From positions 164,672-228,671 of the forward strand of contig NZ_RJUE01000059.1 of the NCBI RefSeq assembly GCF_024343735.1: a stretch of 64,000 nucleotides of DNA, written 5' to 3'. This document shows positions 17,987-31,800 of this stretch, in pieces; the stretch's first letter is position 1; each line of letters starts with the position of its first letter. A program made the translations under genes and the position numbers. Source of the stretch: Lacihabitans sp. CCS-44 (lineage in GTDB: Bacteria > Bacteroidota > Bacteroidia > Cytophagales > Spirosomataceae). Under the pieces are notes generated by a model, which worked only from the letters and a program-made list of their open reading frames with translations, was not told the DNA's origin and did no database searches.

Positions 17987-18862
17987 ATGACCAAAACCTT
18001 AGCAGCTTCCGAACTCATACTCAATCCCGACGGCAGTTTGTACCATTGCAATCTTCTGCCTGAGAACTTGGGAGACACTGTTTTTTTGGTGGGCGACCCC
18101 GACAGAGTGCCTACAGTTTCTGCTTTTTTTGATACCGTAGATTTTAAGACTCAAAAAAGAGAAATCGTTACGCATACCGGCACCAAAAATGGCAAAAAAG
18201 TTACGGTCATCTCGACGGGCATGGGTACTGACAATATAGACATTGTTCTGACAGAATTGGACGCTGTAGTGAATATAGATTTGCAAAAAAGACAAATAAA
18301 AGATACCCATAAGCAACTTACTTTCATACGTTTAGGCACATCAGGTTCTTTACAAAAAGACATACCAGTAGATAGCTTTTTGGCAAGTACGCATGGTTTA
18401 GGCATGGACGGTTTGCTCCATTTCTATAAAAACTCAGAGGCTTTTACTTATAATCCATTCGTAGAAAAGTTTATCGAAGAAGCAGAATGGAGTACAAAAT
18501 TATCGAGGCCATATTTGGTAGAAGGCGATGCTGATTTAATCCAAAAAGCCAAAGATTTAGGTTTTTACACGGGAGTTACAGCCACAGCCTGTGGATTTTA
18601 TGGACCCCAAGGTAGAGTTTTGAGATTGAATGTGCAAGATAGTTTGCTCAACGAAAAACTCTCAAAATTTGAATACAATGGCTTAAAAATCACCAATTTC
18701 GAGATGGAAACTTCGGCGATTTTTGGTCTTTCAAAACTTTTGGGACACAAAGCCATTTCGATAAATTGTATTATAGCCAATAGATTTTCGGGTCAATATT
18801 CTCAAGATTATAAAAAGTCTGTACAAATAATGATAGAAAAAGTCCTTAACAATTTTATTTAA
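17987..18862 (+). CDS. Nucleoside phosphorylase (uridine phosphorylase-like)
   Basis: About 291 residues of the PNP/UDP phosphorylase family, which splits nucleosides with phosphate into base and pentose 1-phosphate. Motifs: GDPDRV phosphate loop, STGMGTDN, RLGTSGS and FEMETSAIFGLS (the purine/pyrimidine-site Glu-Met-Glu). The ATG at 17987 (MTKTLAASELILN) is preferred to one 66 bp upstream. It lies 74 bp before the cytidine deaminase gene, fitting pyrimidine salvage: cytidine to uridine to uracil. Confidence 0.88.
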   Translation: MTKTLAASELILNPDGSLYHCNLLPENLGDTVFLVGDPDRVPTVSAFFDTVDFKTQKREIVTHTGTKNGKKVTVISTGMGTDNIDIVLTELDAVVNIDLQKRQIKDTHKQLTFIRLGTSGSLQKDIPVDSFLASTHGLGMDGLLHFYKNSEAFTYNPFVEKFIEEAEWSTKLSRPYLVEGDADLIQKAKDLGFYTGVTATACGFYGPQGRVLRLNVQDSLLNEKLSKFEYNGLKITNFEMETSAIFGLSKLLGHKAISINCIIANRFSGQYSQDYKKSVQIMIEKVLNNFI

Positions 18863-18936
18863 ACCAATTAAATTATCTAAGAAAACAAAGAGACAAATAA
18901 TTGCGACTTTGCGACCTAGCGGTAAAAAAAACTCAC

Positions 18937-19419
18937 ATGGTAAAAAAAACAATAAATATAGATTACAGTGCTTTTGCAAATACGAAGGAAATGCCTGAAA
19001 CAGACAGAATTCTTATAAACAGAGCGATAGAAATTGCAAAACTGAGTTATTCACCTTATTCAAAATTCCCAGTTGGGGCGGCTGTTCAGCTTGAAAACGG
19101 AGAGATTTTCGCAGGAAATAACCAAGAAAACATAGCTTTTCCGTCTGGAACTTGTGCCGAAAGAACCGTCTTAAACTACGTTCATGCCAATTTCCCTGAC
19201 AAAAAAATAAAAACAATAGCCATTACCGCCACCAATACCACCACCGCAGAACCGGTTACGCCATGCGGTTTTTGCAGGCAAGTAATCGTAGAAATGGAAA
19301 TGAAGCAAAAGTCTCCATTACGCATCATTTTACACAAAATAGGTGGAGAAACCTACGTTTTCGAAACTTCCAAAGCAATTTTACCTTTGGCATTTGATGA
19401 CAACGTGTTGAAAAACTAA
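18937..19419 (+). CDS. cdd: Cytidine deaminase
   Basis: A 160-residue zinc enzyme converting cytidine and deoxycytidine to uridine forms. The zinc and catalytic motif CAERTVL (C-A-E) and the second motif PCGFCRQ are present, as is the nucleoside-binding FPVGAAV / GNNQENIAFPSG region. Length fits the homotetrameric form. The ATG at 18937 is preferred to a TTG at 18901. It follows the nucleoside phosphorylase, its logical pathway partner. Confidence 0.95.
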   Translation: MVKKTINIDYSAFANTKEMPETDRILINRAIEIAKLSYSPYSKFPVGAAVQLENGEIFAGNNQENIAFPSGTCAERTVLNYVHANFPDKKIKTIAITATNTTTAEPVTPCGFCRQVIVEMEMKQKSPLRIILHKIGGETYVFETSKAILPLAFDDNVLKN

Positions 19420-19443
19420 GCCCTTCTGAACGCACATTACCAT

Positions 19444-19496
19444 TTTTGGCACTGTCAAATTTGTCCTTATTTTTTCTTCAAAATTTACTTTTGGCA
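19444..19496 (+). promoter_or_regulatory. Direct repeats TTTTGGCA upstream of groES
   Basis: TTTTGGCA occurs at 19444-19451 and again at 19489-19496, 112 bp from the groES ATG. There is no CIRCE element (TTAGCACTC-N9-GAGTGCTAA). The repeats could be a regulatory site for heat shock, but the second half expected of a sigma-54 promoter (GC ten bases after GG) is missing. Confidence 0.25.
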
Positions 19497-19607
19497 GACA
19501 AACCTGAAAAAATGTCAGTAAAAATATACCTACTTGGCCTTTGGCTTAGTAATTGTTCTTAGGCATTGCAGATAAAATTAAATAATCTTTAAACTTTAAA
19601 TAGTATT

Positions 19608-19883
19608 ATGTCAGTAAACGTGAAACCTTTAGCAGACAGAGTTTTGATAGAGGCAGCTCCAGCGGAGGAGAAAACAGCCTTCGGAATTATTATTCCTGAT
19701 ACAGCAAAAGAAAAACCTCAAAAAGGAACAGTAGTAGCTGTAGGACCAGGCAAAAAAGACGAGCCAATGTCGGTAAAAGTAGGTGATGCAGTATTGTATG
19801 GCAAATATTCTGGAACTGAACTTACAGTAGACGGTAAAGAGTATTTGATCATGAGAGAATCAGACATCTACGCAATCGTTTAA
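19608..19883 (+). CDS. groES: Co-chaperonin GroES
   Basis: A 91-residue Hsp10 that caps the GroEL folding chamber. It has the typical start [12 protein letters not shown], the mobile loop around [12 protein letters not shown] and the end [13 protein letters not shown]. It lies 42 bp before groEL, the standard operon. Confidence 0.98.
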   Translation: MSVNVKPLADRVLIEAAPAEEKTAFGIIIPDTAKEKPQKGTVVAVGPGKKDEPMSVKVGDAVLYGKYSGTELTVDGKEYLIMRESDIYAIV

Positions 19884-19898
19884 TTTCATTTTTAATAG

Positions 19899-21557
<1,659 letters not shown>

Positions 21558-21577
21558 TTCGTTCTGAAATTTTTTAT

Positions 21578-21613
21578 AAAAAAACCTGCAAAAACTCTTT
21601 GCAGGTTTTTTTT
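21578..21613 (+). terminator. Terminator of groESL
   Basis: AAAAAAACCTGCAAA pairs with TTTGCAGGTTTTTTT (15 bp) around a five-base loop, followed by a T-run, 20 bp after the groEL stop codon. Confidence 0.95.
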
Positions 21614-21655
21614 AGCACAATTTTTGCATAGTATCTTGGTAATAACTATACCATA

Positions 21656-22465
21656 ATGCCAAAAAAATATTTTCACTTAACAATTTTACTTTTTTCACTT
21701 TTCGCTTGTGAAAAAGACGGAACCAAAGACCTAGGAATCGAAAAACCAATAGAGATTAACAAAAACTGTAAAATCCTTTCCAACTCTAGGTCTGATGGTC
21801 AACAATATCAATATATATTTAAGGACGATAAATTACAGAATATCTTAGGATTTAACGACTTCGACACATTTATATACACTTCTGGAAAACTTTCAAAAGC
21901 CATACATTCAAAAAATAAAGGTGCATACGCCCTTTTTGACATAGATGCAAAAGGACTCCTTAACAAAATTACATTTGAAGGAACGGATAGCCAAGGAAAA
22001 ATATTTAGTTATCCAACCACTATTAGTTACAACAGCATGGGAAAAATTGACCAACTGGTTTTGAATTGGCCTACATTTCCTGACAAAGTAGACACAAGAT
22101 TTACGTATGATGCCAACGGAAATGTAAAATATATAAGTGCATTTTTAGGTGGGGAATGGGAAACAATATTAGAAAACACTGAGTTTGATGACAAGCCCTC
22201 GCCCTATAAAAATCAGCAATTAGGCAATCTTTTAAGTTATTACATGGTATATTCTTTACTAAGCGGTGGTCTGAACTTTACGCATTATATCAACACAAAC
22301 AATGTGAAAAGTGCTATTGTAACTAAAGGCCTAGAAAAAATAAATTATAGTTACGAGTACCAATACAACAACCTAGGATTTCCGAATAAAGTAGATTACA
22401 CACGAACAATAAATAATAGACCTTCACCACAATCAGAAAATTTTTCATATGATTGTGAATTATAA
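21656..22465 (+). CDS. Lipoprotein with YD-like repeat pattern, hypothetical
   Basis: A 269-residue protein with a lipoprotein signal (lipobox LFAC, Cys18). The mature part is beta-rich with short segments of the YD/RHS look (YNSMGKIDQL, YDANGNVKYIS, YNNLGFPNKVDY), as in Bacteroidota lipoproteins annotated DUF4595 or similar. Function unknown. Single gene between the groESL terminator and pyrG. Confidence 0.7.
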   Translation: MPKKYFHLTILLFSLFACEKDGTKDLGIEKPIEINKNCKILSNSRSDGQQYQYIFKDDKLQNILGFNDFDTFIYTSGKLSKAIHSKNKGAYALFDIDAKGLLNKITFEGTDSQGKIFSYPTTISYNSMGKIDQLVLNWPTFPDKVDTRFTYDANGNVKYISAFLGGEWETILENTEFDDKPSPYKNQQLGNLLSYYMVYSLLSGGLNFTHYINTNNVKSAIVTKGLEKINYSYEYQYNNLGFPNKVDYTRTINNRPSPQSENFSYDCEL

Positions 22466-22530
22466 TGTTGTAGTTTCTAAGCCATTAAGTTTTTTGTTTA
22501 TTTTTATTCTTAAAAGTATGCTCGGCATAG

Positions 22531-25175
<2,645 letters not shown>

Positions 25176-25182
25176 AATATAG

Positions 25183-25542
25183 TCAAATTGCAAAGTAAAT
25201 TTCCTCCCCTTTGCTATTTTGGTGATTCAAAGTCCATTGGCTTGTAAATGTGGTTTCTACAATTGAGGTACCCATTTTTCTAAAAATAGCTACTTTCAAG
25301 CCTAGTTTCGACAAAAAAAGTTGTTCAACTTCACTCACTTTCAGTTCTCCATGAACCAAAAAGTCTTGCGGGGCTTTAATACTTGCTATCTCAAAAAGCC
25401 TAAAATCTCTGTGATCTAGCGTAATTACCTCTCCTTTTTTATAAATTTCTATTCTTAAAAAAGGAAAAGCTGCATTAAATCCATTCAAAATCTGCGAGAT
25501 TCTGGTTTCGGAATTAATAAATATTTCCTCCTTGCTCTTCAT
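25183..25542 (-). CDS. Hypothetical protein divergent from the PAS kinase operon
   Basis: A 119-residue soluble protein with no recognised domain (KSKEEIFINSETRISQILN at the N-terminus; the middle has an IRLEIY-like strand and a VSEVEQLFLSKLGLKV helix). It is divergent from the PAS histidine kinase and REC-CRP genes, and the 160 bp between them contain two palindromes, so it may belong to the same regulon. Function unknown. Confidence 0.6.
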   Translation of the reverse strand: MKSKEEIFINSETRISQILNGFNAAFPFLRIEIYKKGEVITLDHRDFRLFEIASIKAPQDFLVHGELKVSEVEQLFLSKLGLKVAIFRKMGTSIVETTFTSQWTLNHQNSKGEEIYFAI

Positions 25543-25585
25543 TTCTTACCATTTCAAAATACTAATTCAAAATTGGTGAAAAGTT

Positions 25586-25677
25586 TCATAACTAATTATG
25601 ACTCTAATCAGCCACAAAAAAAATAGAAAAAGAATTATTCTTAGTTCGTAAAACTAATTATGACAAATGTCATAATT
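25586..25677. promoter_or_regulatory. Two palindromes in the divergent control region
   Basis: TCATAA-CTAA-TTATGA (25586-25601) and AATTATGAC-AAAT-GTCATAATT (25656-25677) are inverted repeats with a 4-bp spacer; the half-site ACTAATTATGAC occurs in both. The arrangement of two short arms around four bases is that of CRP/FNR-family operators, and the downstream operon encodes a REC-CRP regulator, so autoregulation and control of the divergent gene are plausible. Binding is inference. Confidence 0.5.
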
Positions 25678-25705
25678 TTGATCAAACAATAAAGATAGTT
25701 TGCGA

Positions 25706-26962
25706 ATGGAACCAAAAAATGATCAGTTTTACAATCAGTACTTTGTGGAAATCGATATATTAAATCAATTTGAAGCTATTTTTAAATACGCCAATGAGGG
25801 TATTGTAATCTCTGACAGTCAAAGTCGAATATTAAAAATTAATCCATCAGGGCTAAAGACTTTTGGCTATGATATTGAAAGTGAAATAATTGGTCAAAAA
25901 ATAGAGATTTTGATACCACAAAGATTTCAGCATAATCATATTGGGCATCGAGAGAAATACATGGAAAATCCACATGCAAGAAGCATGGGGCTTCAGTTTG
26001 ACTTGTTTGCTGTAAAAAAAGACGGTATAGAGTTTCCAGTAGAGGTGAGTCTTAGCCCTTTCAAAAACTCTTTGGGAAGTTTTGTAATTTGCTTTATAAT
26101 CGACATTACAAATAGAAAAAAATCAGAAGAAAATGAAAAAAATTACAGGAAAGAACTTGAGAAAGAAGTAGAAGAAAGAACGCTCATTTTAAAAGAAGCT
26201 ATACAGAAACTTGAAAAAACTAAGAATGAACTTGATAGCTCACTGAAAAGAGAACAGGAACTCAACTCCATGAAAACAAAGTTTATTTCTATTGCTTCAC
26301 ATGAATTCAGAACTCCTTTATCGACCATTTTATCATCGCTCTCTTTAATGGAAAAATACAATGAATTAAACGAGGTAGAAAAGCGAAATAAACACAATGA
26401 TCGGATAAAGAAGTCCATAAAAAATCTTACAGAAATCTTGAATGACATTCTATCTGTAAACAAAATAGAAGAAGGTAAGGTCATTATTAACCCTGAAAAT
26501 TTCAATCTGAATAATTTTGTAAATGATTTAATTTTGGATTTACATGGGCTATTAAAACCTGGGCAAAAACTCAATCTCATAGCCTCAGATATTGATGAAA
26601 TAACCGTTTATCAAGACCCCAAACTACTTAGACACATACTGATTAATCTTTTAACCAATGCCATAAAGTTTTCAGATGAAGACAAGCCGATAGACATCTC
26701 GATAAATACGAATGATACGGAAGTGCATTTCTCTGTAAAGGATTATGGATTGGGTATTCCAAAAATTGATCATAAAAAGCTATTTACCAGATTTTTCAGG
26801 TCAAGCAATGTAGAAAATATTCAAGGTACTGGTCTCGGTTTGAGTATCGTCCTGCAGTATGTAAACTATCTAAAAGGAACCATTAAATTTTCAAGTGAAG
26901 TAGGCAAAGGAAGCATTTTTAATGTAAATTTACCTAGGAATCTAAAAACCTCTAAAAATTAA
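25706..26962 (+). CDS. PAS-domain sensor histidine kinase
   Basis: A roughly 418-residue soluble kinase with no membrane segment. Order: PAS domain (about residues 20-135, with a heme- or flavin-type pattern not decidable by eye), coiled coil, HisKA with phospho-acceptor H199 in SHEFRTP, and HATPase with NAIKFS, GLGIP and GTGLGLS boxes. It presumably phosphorylates the REC-CRP protein encoded 18 bp downstream. An ATG at 25706 is preferred to a TTG 6 bp upstream. Confidence 0.9.
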   Translation: MEPKNDQFYNQYFVEIDILNQFEAIFKYANEGIVISDSQSRILKINPSGLKTFGYDIESEIIGQKIEILIPQRFQHNHIGHREKYMENPHARSMGLQFDLFAVKKDGIEFPVEVSLSPFKNSLGSFVICFIIDITNRKKSEENEKNYRKELEKEVEERTLILKEAIQKLEKTKNELDSSLKREQELNSMKTKFISIASHEFRTPLSTILSSLSLMEKYNELNEVEKRNKHNDRIKKSIKNLTEILNDILSVNKIEEGKVIINPENFNLNNFVNDLILDLHGLLKPGQKLNLIASDIDEITVYQDPKLLRHILINLLTNAIKFSDEDKPIDISINTNDTEVHFSVKDYGLGIPKIDHKKLFTRFFRSSNVENIQGTGLGLSIVLQYVNYLKGTIKFSSEVGKGSIFNVNLPRNLKTSKN

Positions 26963-26980
26963 TCATCTCCTCTCTCTCCC

Positions 26981-28036
26981 ATGAAAAGAATATTGCTCAT
27001 AGAAGACAACAATGAAATCAGAGAAAATACAGCCGAAATCTTAGAATTGGATGGATATGAGGTAATAACTGCTGAAAATGGAAAAATTGGTGTCGAATTA
27101 GCTTCAAATTCCAAGCCTGATTTAATCATTTGCGATATAATGATGCCTGTCTTAGATGGGTATAGCGTACTTCATTTGCTTTCAAAAAATCCTGAAACAG
27201 AAAACATTCCATTCATATTTTTGACTGCCAAAGCAGACCGTCAAGACTTCAGAAAAGGTATGGAAATGGGTGCTGATGACTATATTACCAAACCTTTTGA
27301 TGACGTAGATTTGTTAAATGCCATAGAAAGTAGATTCAAAAAAATTGAACTTCTAGAAAAAAAATATTCGAGAAATATTGATGGACTAAACAACCTTGTC
27401 CGTGACGTGGGTGGAGAACAAGAACTTCGTAACCTGACCAACAACAGAGAAAAAAGAAAATATAAGAAAAAATCTGAAATATTTAGAGAAGGGGATTTTC
27501 CTCTATATTTGTTCTACATAGAAAAGGGGAAAATCAAAACCTACAAAACCAACGAGGAAGGTAAAGAACTAATAATCAACCTCCACAACGAAGGAGACTT
27601 CTTTGGATATGTGAATCTGATGCGTGAAAACAGCTATATGGAATCTGCGGCTGCTTTGGAAGACTGCGAGATTACCTTGATTCCAAAGTCGGAATTTTTC
27701 AAACTTATTCACCAAAACAGGCAGGTTTCTCAGAAATTCATAAAAATGCTCTCTGACAATATTAAAGAAAACGAAGATCAGCTATTGAAACTGGCCTATA
27801 ACTCTGTAAGGAAAAGGGTTTCTGAGTGTCTTATCAAATTTTTTGATCAAAATGAAGACAAAAAACCTAATAATGGCCTAAAAATAAGTAGGGAAGATTT
27901 GTCAAATATGGCAGGCACTTCAATTGAAACGGCCATTCGGACGCTTTCTGATTTCAAAGACGAAAAATTAATAGAAATATCTTCTGGAAAAATCAAAATC
28001 TTAGATTTAGAAAAACTACGCCGTCTCAAAAATTAA
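26981..28036 (+). CDS. Response regulator fused to a CRP/FNR-type transcription factor
   Basis: A 351-residue protein. Residues 1-120 are a receiver domain with phosphorylation site D52 (CDIMMPVLDG) and the Lys in ITKPFDD. Residues about 150-270 form a cyclic-nucleotide-binding-type beta-roll (FYIEKGKIKTYKTNEEGKE, EGDFFGY). Residues 280-345 hold a Crp-type helix-turn-helix (ISREDLSNMAGTSIETAIRTL). Output by phosphorylation on top of a CRP fold is unusual outside Bacteroidota. Cotranscribed with the PAS kinase. Its 3' end overlaps the convergent rsmA by 21 bp. Confidence 0.9.
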   Translation: MKRILLIEDNNEIRENTAEILELDGYEVITAENGKIGVELASNSKPDLIICDIMMPVLDGYSVLHLLSKNPETENIPFIFLTAKADRQDFRKGMEMGADDYITKPFDDVDLLNAIESRFKKIELLEKKYSRNIDGLNNLVRDVGGEQELRNLTNNREKRKYKKKSEIFREGDFPLYLFYIEKGKIKTYKTNEEGKELIINLHNEGDFFGYVNLMRENSYMESAAALEDCEITLIPKSEFFKLIHQNRQVSQKFIKMLSDNIKENEDQLLKLAYNSVRKRVSECLIKFFDQNEDKKPNNGLKISREDLSNMAGTSIETAIRTLSDFKDEKLIEISSGKIKILDLEKLRRLKN

Positions 28037-28837
28037 CTTAGTAAGCTCTACAAACTGCAAATAATCAAGGTTTTCCGCTCTTTTATTAGCATAAGGAAGC
28101 TCTTTAGTAGTAATTGGCTTTAGAGCATTTGAAAGCATCTTTCTTCTTTGATTAAAAGCAGTTTTAACCACAAGTTTGAATTTTTTAAAGTCACAATCTA
28201 GGACTTTATCATAATTTCTAACCAACCTAATCACGCCAGAGTCTACCTTCGGAGGAGGATTAAACGCACCCGGAAGTACAGTAAAACAGTATTCTATATC
28301 GTAAAACGCCTGAAGGAGAACACTTAAAATGCCGTAATCTTTGTTTCCGGGTTTAGATGCTATTCGTTGTCCTACTTCTTTTTGCACCATCCCAACTATT
28401 TCTTCAATCTGATCTTTATGATCTAAAACAGTGAAAAATATTTGAGAAGAAATGTTGTATGGGAAATTTCCAATTATTCCAAACTTTTGATTATCAACCA
28501 GTTGTAACTTTTCCTGAAAATTCATTTTCAAAAAATCACCTTCTACAATTTTATTCTCGGCTATGGCAAAATTCTTTTTTAAATAAGCTACGGACTCAGT
28601 GTCTATTTCCACCAAAACCAAATCCAACTCCTCTCTTTTTAATAAATATTGGGTAAGAACACCCATACCTGGGCCGATTTCTAGCACCAAATTATTACTA
28701 TTTTTGTCTTGGTATAAATCTACAATTCTTTTAGCGGCTCCGAGGTCTTTCAAAAAATGTTGCCCTAAGTGTTTTTTTGCCCTAACGTTTTCCAAATGAA
28801 ATTCTTTTTTATTGAAATAATACCCAAAATTAAGCAT
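28016..28837 (-). CDS. rsmA: 16S rRNA (adenine1518-N6/adenine1519-N6)-dimethyltransferase
   Basis: KsgA/RsmA methylates two adenines near the 3' end of 16S rRNA during 30S assembly. Motifs: AKKHLGQHFLKD, the SAM-binding LEIGPGMGVLT, and the catalytic NFPYNIS. At 273 residues it is slightly long: the first 14 residues before VRAKKHLGQ are not typical, so a TTG at 28795 (ENVRAKKH) is a good alternative start. Convergent with, and overlapping by 21 bp, the REC-CRP gene. Confidence 0.95.
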   Translation of the reverse strand: MLNFGYYFNKKEFHLENVRAKKHLGQHFLKDLGAAKRIVDLYQDKNSNNLVLEIGPGMGVLTQYLLKREELDLVLVEIDTESVAYLKKNFAIAENKIVEGDFLKMNFQEKLQLVDNQKFGIIGNFPYNISSQIFFTVLDHKDQIEEIVGMVQKEVGQRIASKPGNKDYGILSVLLQAFYDIEYCFTVLPGAFNPPPKVDSGVIRLVRNYDKVLDCDFKKFKLVVKTAFNQRRKMLSNALKPITTKELPYANKRAENLDYLQFVELTKLIFETA

Positions 28838-28875
28838 TAATTATTTAGATTTAGGCAGAAAAACCCTAAAGCTAA

Positions 28876-31800
28876 ATGGTAGAAATAATTTCAAACAAAA
28901 CAGAAACCCAAACCAAAGATAATTTTGATTTGCTTCAAGATTTTGTAGATAATACATCCGACATCATTTTGATGCTGTCGCTTGTGGGTGAATTTATGTT
29001 TGTAAATAATGCTTTTCTTGAGCTTCTGGGCTATTCAAGATCTGAAATTAAGGAAATGTCTGTAGATGACATTCTACATCCTGAATTCAAAGAAACCATC
29101 CAATCGAATTTTGAAAAAATAAAAAATGGTGAGCCTATTACAGATTTTTTATTGGTGATTCGCAACAAACAAAAGAAAAGAATTTACCTTTCTGGAGATA
29201 TAAACTGTAGGTATATCAAAGGTGAGCCAGTATCTTTTAGGTGCATACTAAAGGACATTACACAGCGAAGAAGAGCAGAAGCAGCTCAAAATCTTTATTA
29301 TGCAATAGCTCAGAGTAACTTAAACACCAAAAGCTTAGAGGGTTTTCTTTCACAAGTACACCAAAATCTTCAGAAAAATATTTACGCTAACAATTTCTTC
29401 GTTGCGGTTTATGAACCCGAAAACAACAGTATATATTTCCCATATCATGTAGATGAATACTACGAAACTGGTCAGAATTATCTAAAACGTAAACTTGGAA
29501 ATGGACTGATCGAATATTCCATTTTGCAGAATAAACCACTCATATTCAACAAAGAGGAGCTAAGTTTGATAATAGAAAAAGAAAAACTCTTTATCTATGA
29601 ATCAAACCTTCCGGCTGTTCAAATCTTGGTCCCTCTCAAAATCAATGAAAAAACCATTGGCGTAATTGGCATTAAATCCTATTCTGATGAAAACAAGTTT
29701 TCAAGTCGAGACCTGGAGCTTCTTGAATTTGTATCGGGGCAAATAGCCATTGCCATGGAACGAAAAAAATCGGAAGAAGAATTGATGATTCAAACTTCCC
29801 GTTTAAACGCCATTTTTGATAGCAGCACACATTATATATGGACTGTAAATCAAAAGCGGCAGTTGAGTTCTTTTAATAAAAATTACCACAACTTGATTTT
29901 TGAACAACTCGGAATTTCACCAACCATCAATAGCAGCATTGAAAAACTAGGCTGGAAACTTATTTCTTCTGATGACAAACCCACCTTGAGAGAAAAATAC
30001 AGCCTAGCATTTCAAGGGCTGCCTCAGTATTTTGAAATGCATTGGGGTGAAAAAGATGGGGGAAACAATTGGTTTGAATTTTATTTGAATCCCATTTTGT
30101 CAGAAGATGATGGACTAATAGATGAAGTATCAGGTATAGCCAGAAATATCACTGAGAAAAAGAACGCCCTCATAAATCTGCAGAAAAGTGAAAATAAGTT
30201 TAGAAACACCATAGAGTCTTTTATTGATATCTACTACAGAACAGATTTGGCTGGAAACGTAATCATGATATCCCCTTCTGTATTAGCTCATACTGGATAT
30301 ACTGTAGATGAAGTAATTCATCAAAAAGTAGATAAATTTTTCGAGAATGCTAAGAATTCCTCCCAGGACATCAAGGCCCTTTTAAAAACTGGTAGCATTA
30401 CAAATTTTGAGGTAATTGTGAAACGTAAAGACCAGACTTTGAGACAGTTTATGCTCAATATCAGAATGATAAAAGACTCTAAAGGTATTCCGATAGAGGT
30501 GGAAGGTGTAGCGAGAGACATTACAGAACTCATGAAAAGTGCCGAAGATCTTAAAAAAGCTAAAAACGAAGCAGAACACTCGCTGAAAATAAAAGAACAG
30601 TTTTTAGCCAATATGAGCCATGAAATCAGAACCCCAATGAATGGCATCATAGGTATGATTGATGTTTTGAACGAAACTCCACTAGAGAAAAATCAAAAAG
30701 ATTATGTGCAAACCATTAAAAAATCTTCTGAAACTTTACTAACTATCTTAAATGACATTTTGGATTTGTCGAAAATCGAAGCTGGAAAAATGGAGCTCGT
30801 TTACAGACCTTTCGAGATAAGAGAAACACTTAGTAACCTTGTCGCACTTTTTAACCAGAAAGCCAAAGAGAAAAACAACCAACTGATATTTGATATTGAC
30901 TCAAAATCCCCACCTTGTATAGAAGGAGATCAAATTCGTTTATTGCAAATCCTCTCAAATCTCACCTCAAATGCCTTAAAATTTACTCAAAATGGAATTG
31001 TCCAAGTAAAAGTGAGTAGTATGCTAACAGAATCAAATGAGTATTTAGTTAAATTTGAAATCATAGATTCTGGAATAGGAATATCTGAGGAAAATCAGAA
31101 AAAATTATTTAACTCTTTCCAACAGCTAGATATTTCCACAAAAAAATCATTTGGTGGAACTGGGCTTGGATTAGTAATATCTAAGGAACTTTGTAAACAG
31201 ATGGGCGGAGAAATTGGCCTTATATCAAATCCAAATGAAGGAAGCAATTTTTGGTTTACAATAAAAGCTAAACAAGCCGTACAGGCTGATGTAAAGGCTA
31301 ATGCGATTTCAGAAACAGAAATATCTTTCAATAATTATTTCAAAGGATACTCGCCAAAAATACTATTGGTTGATGATAATGCCGTAAACCGAAAAGTAGC
31401 TTCAGAGATACTTAAGAAAGCAAATTGCACTGTTGAAAGTGCAGACTCAGGACAAAAAGCAATAGATATTTTCAGTAGCAATCAGGACTTCGATGTAATA
31501 TTAATGGATATTCAAATGCCCGAAATGGACGGCATAGAAACCACTCAAAAATTAAAGGAAAAGTTTGGAGACCGGCTTCCAAAAGTGGTAGCAATGACTG
31601 CCTATTCAATGCAACACGACCGCGAGAATTTTATTTCAAGAGGTATGGATGATTATATTTCAAAGCCAATTCGGGCCAATTTACTAATCAAAAAAGTAGA
31701 GGAATATATTTCGGGTCACAAAAAAACGGAGCCCTACACAGAAAAGACAAAAATCGAAGAAAAAAAACCCTCGAACGTTTATCAAATCTCAAGCGAAATC

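Noticed and set aside
19444..19496. Sigma-54 promoter upstream of groES
   Set aside because: GG is present but the GC doublet ten bases downstream is missing in both copies.
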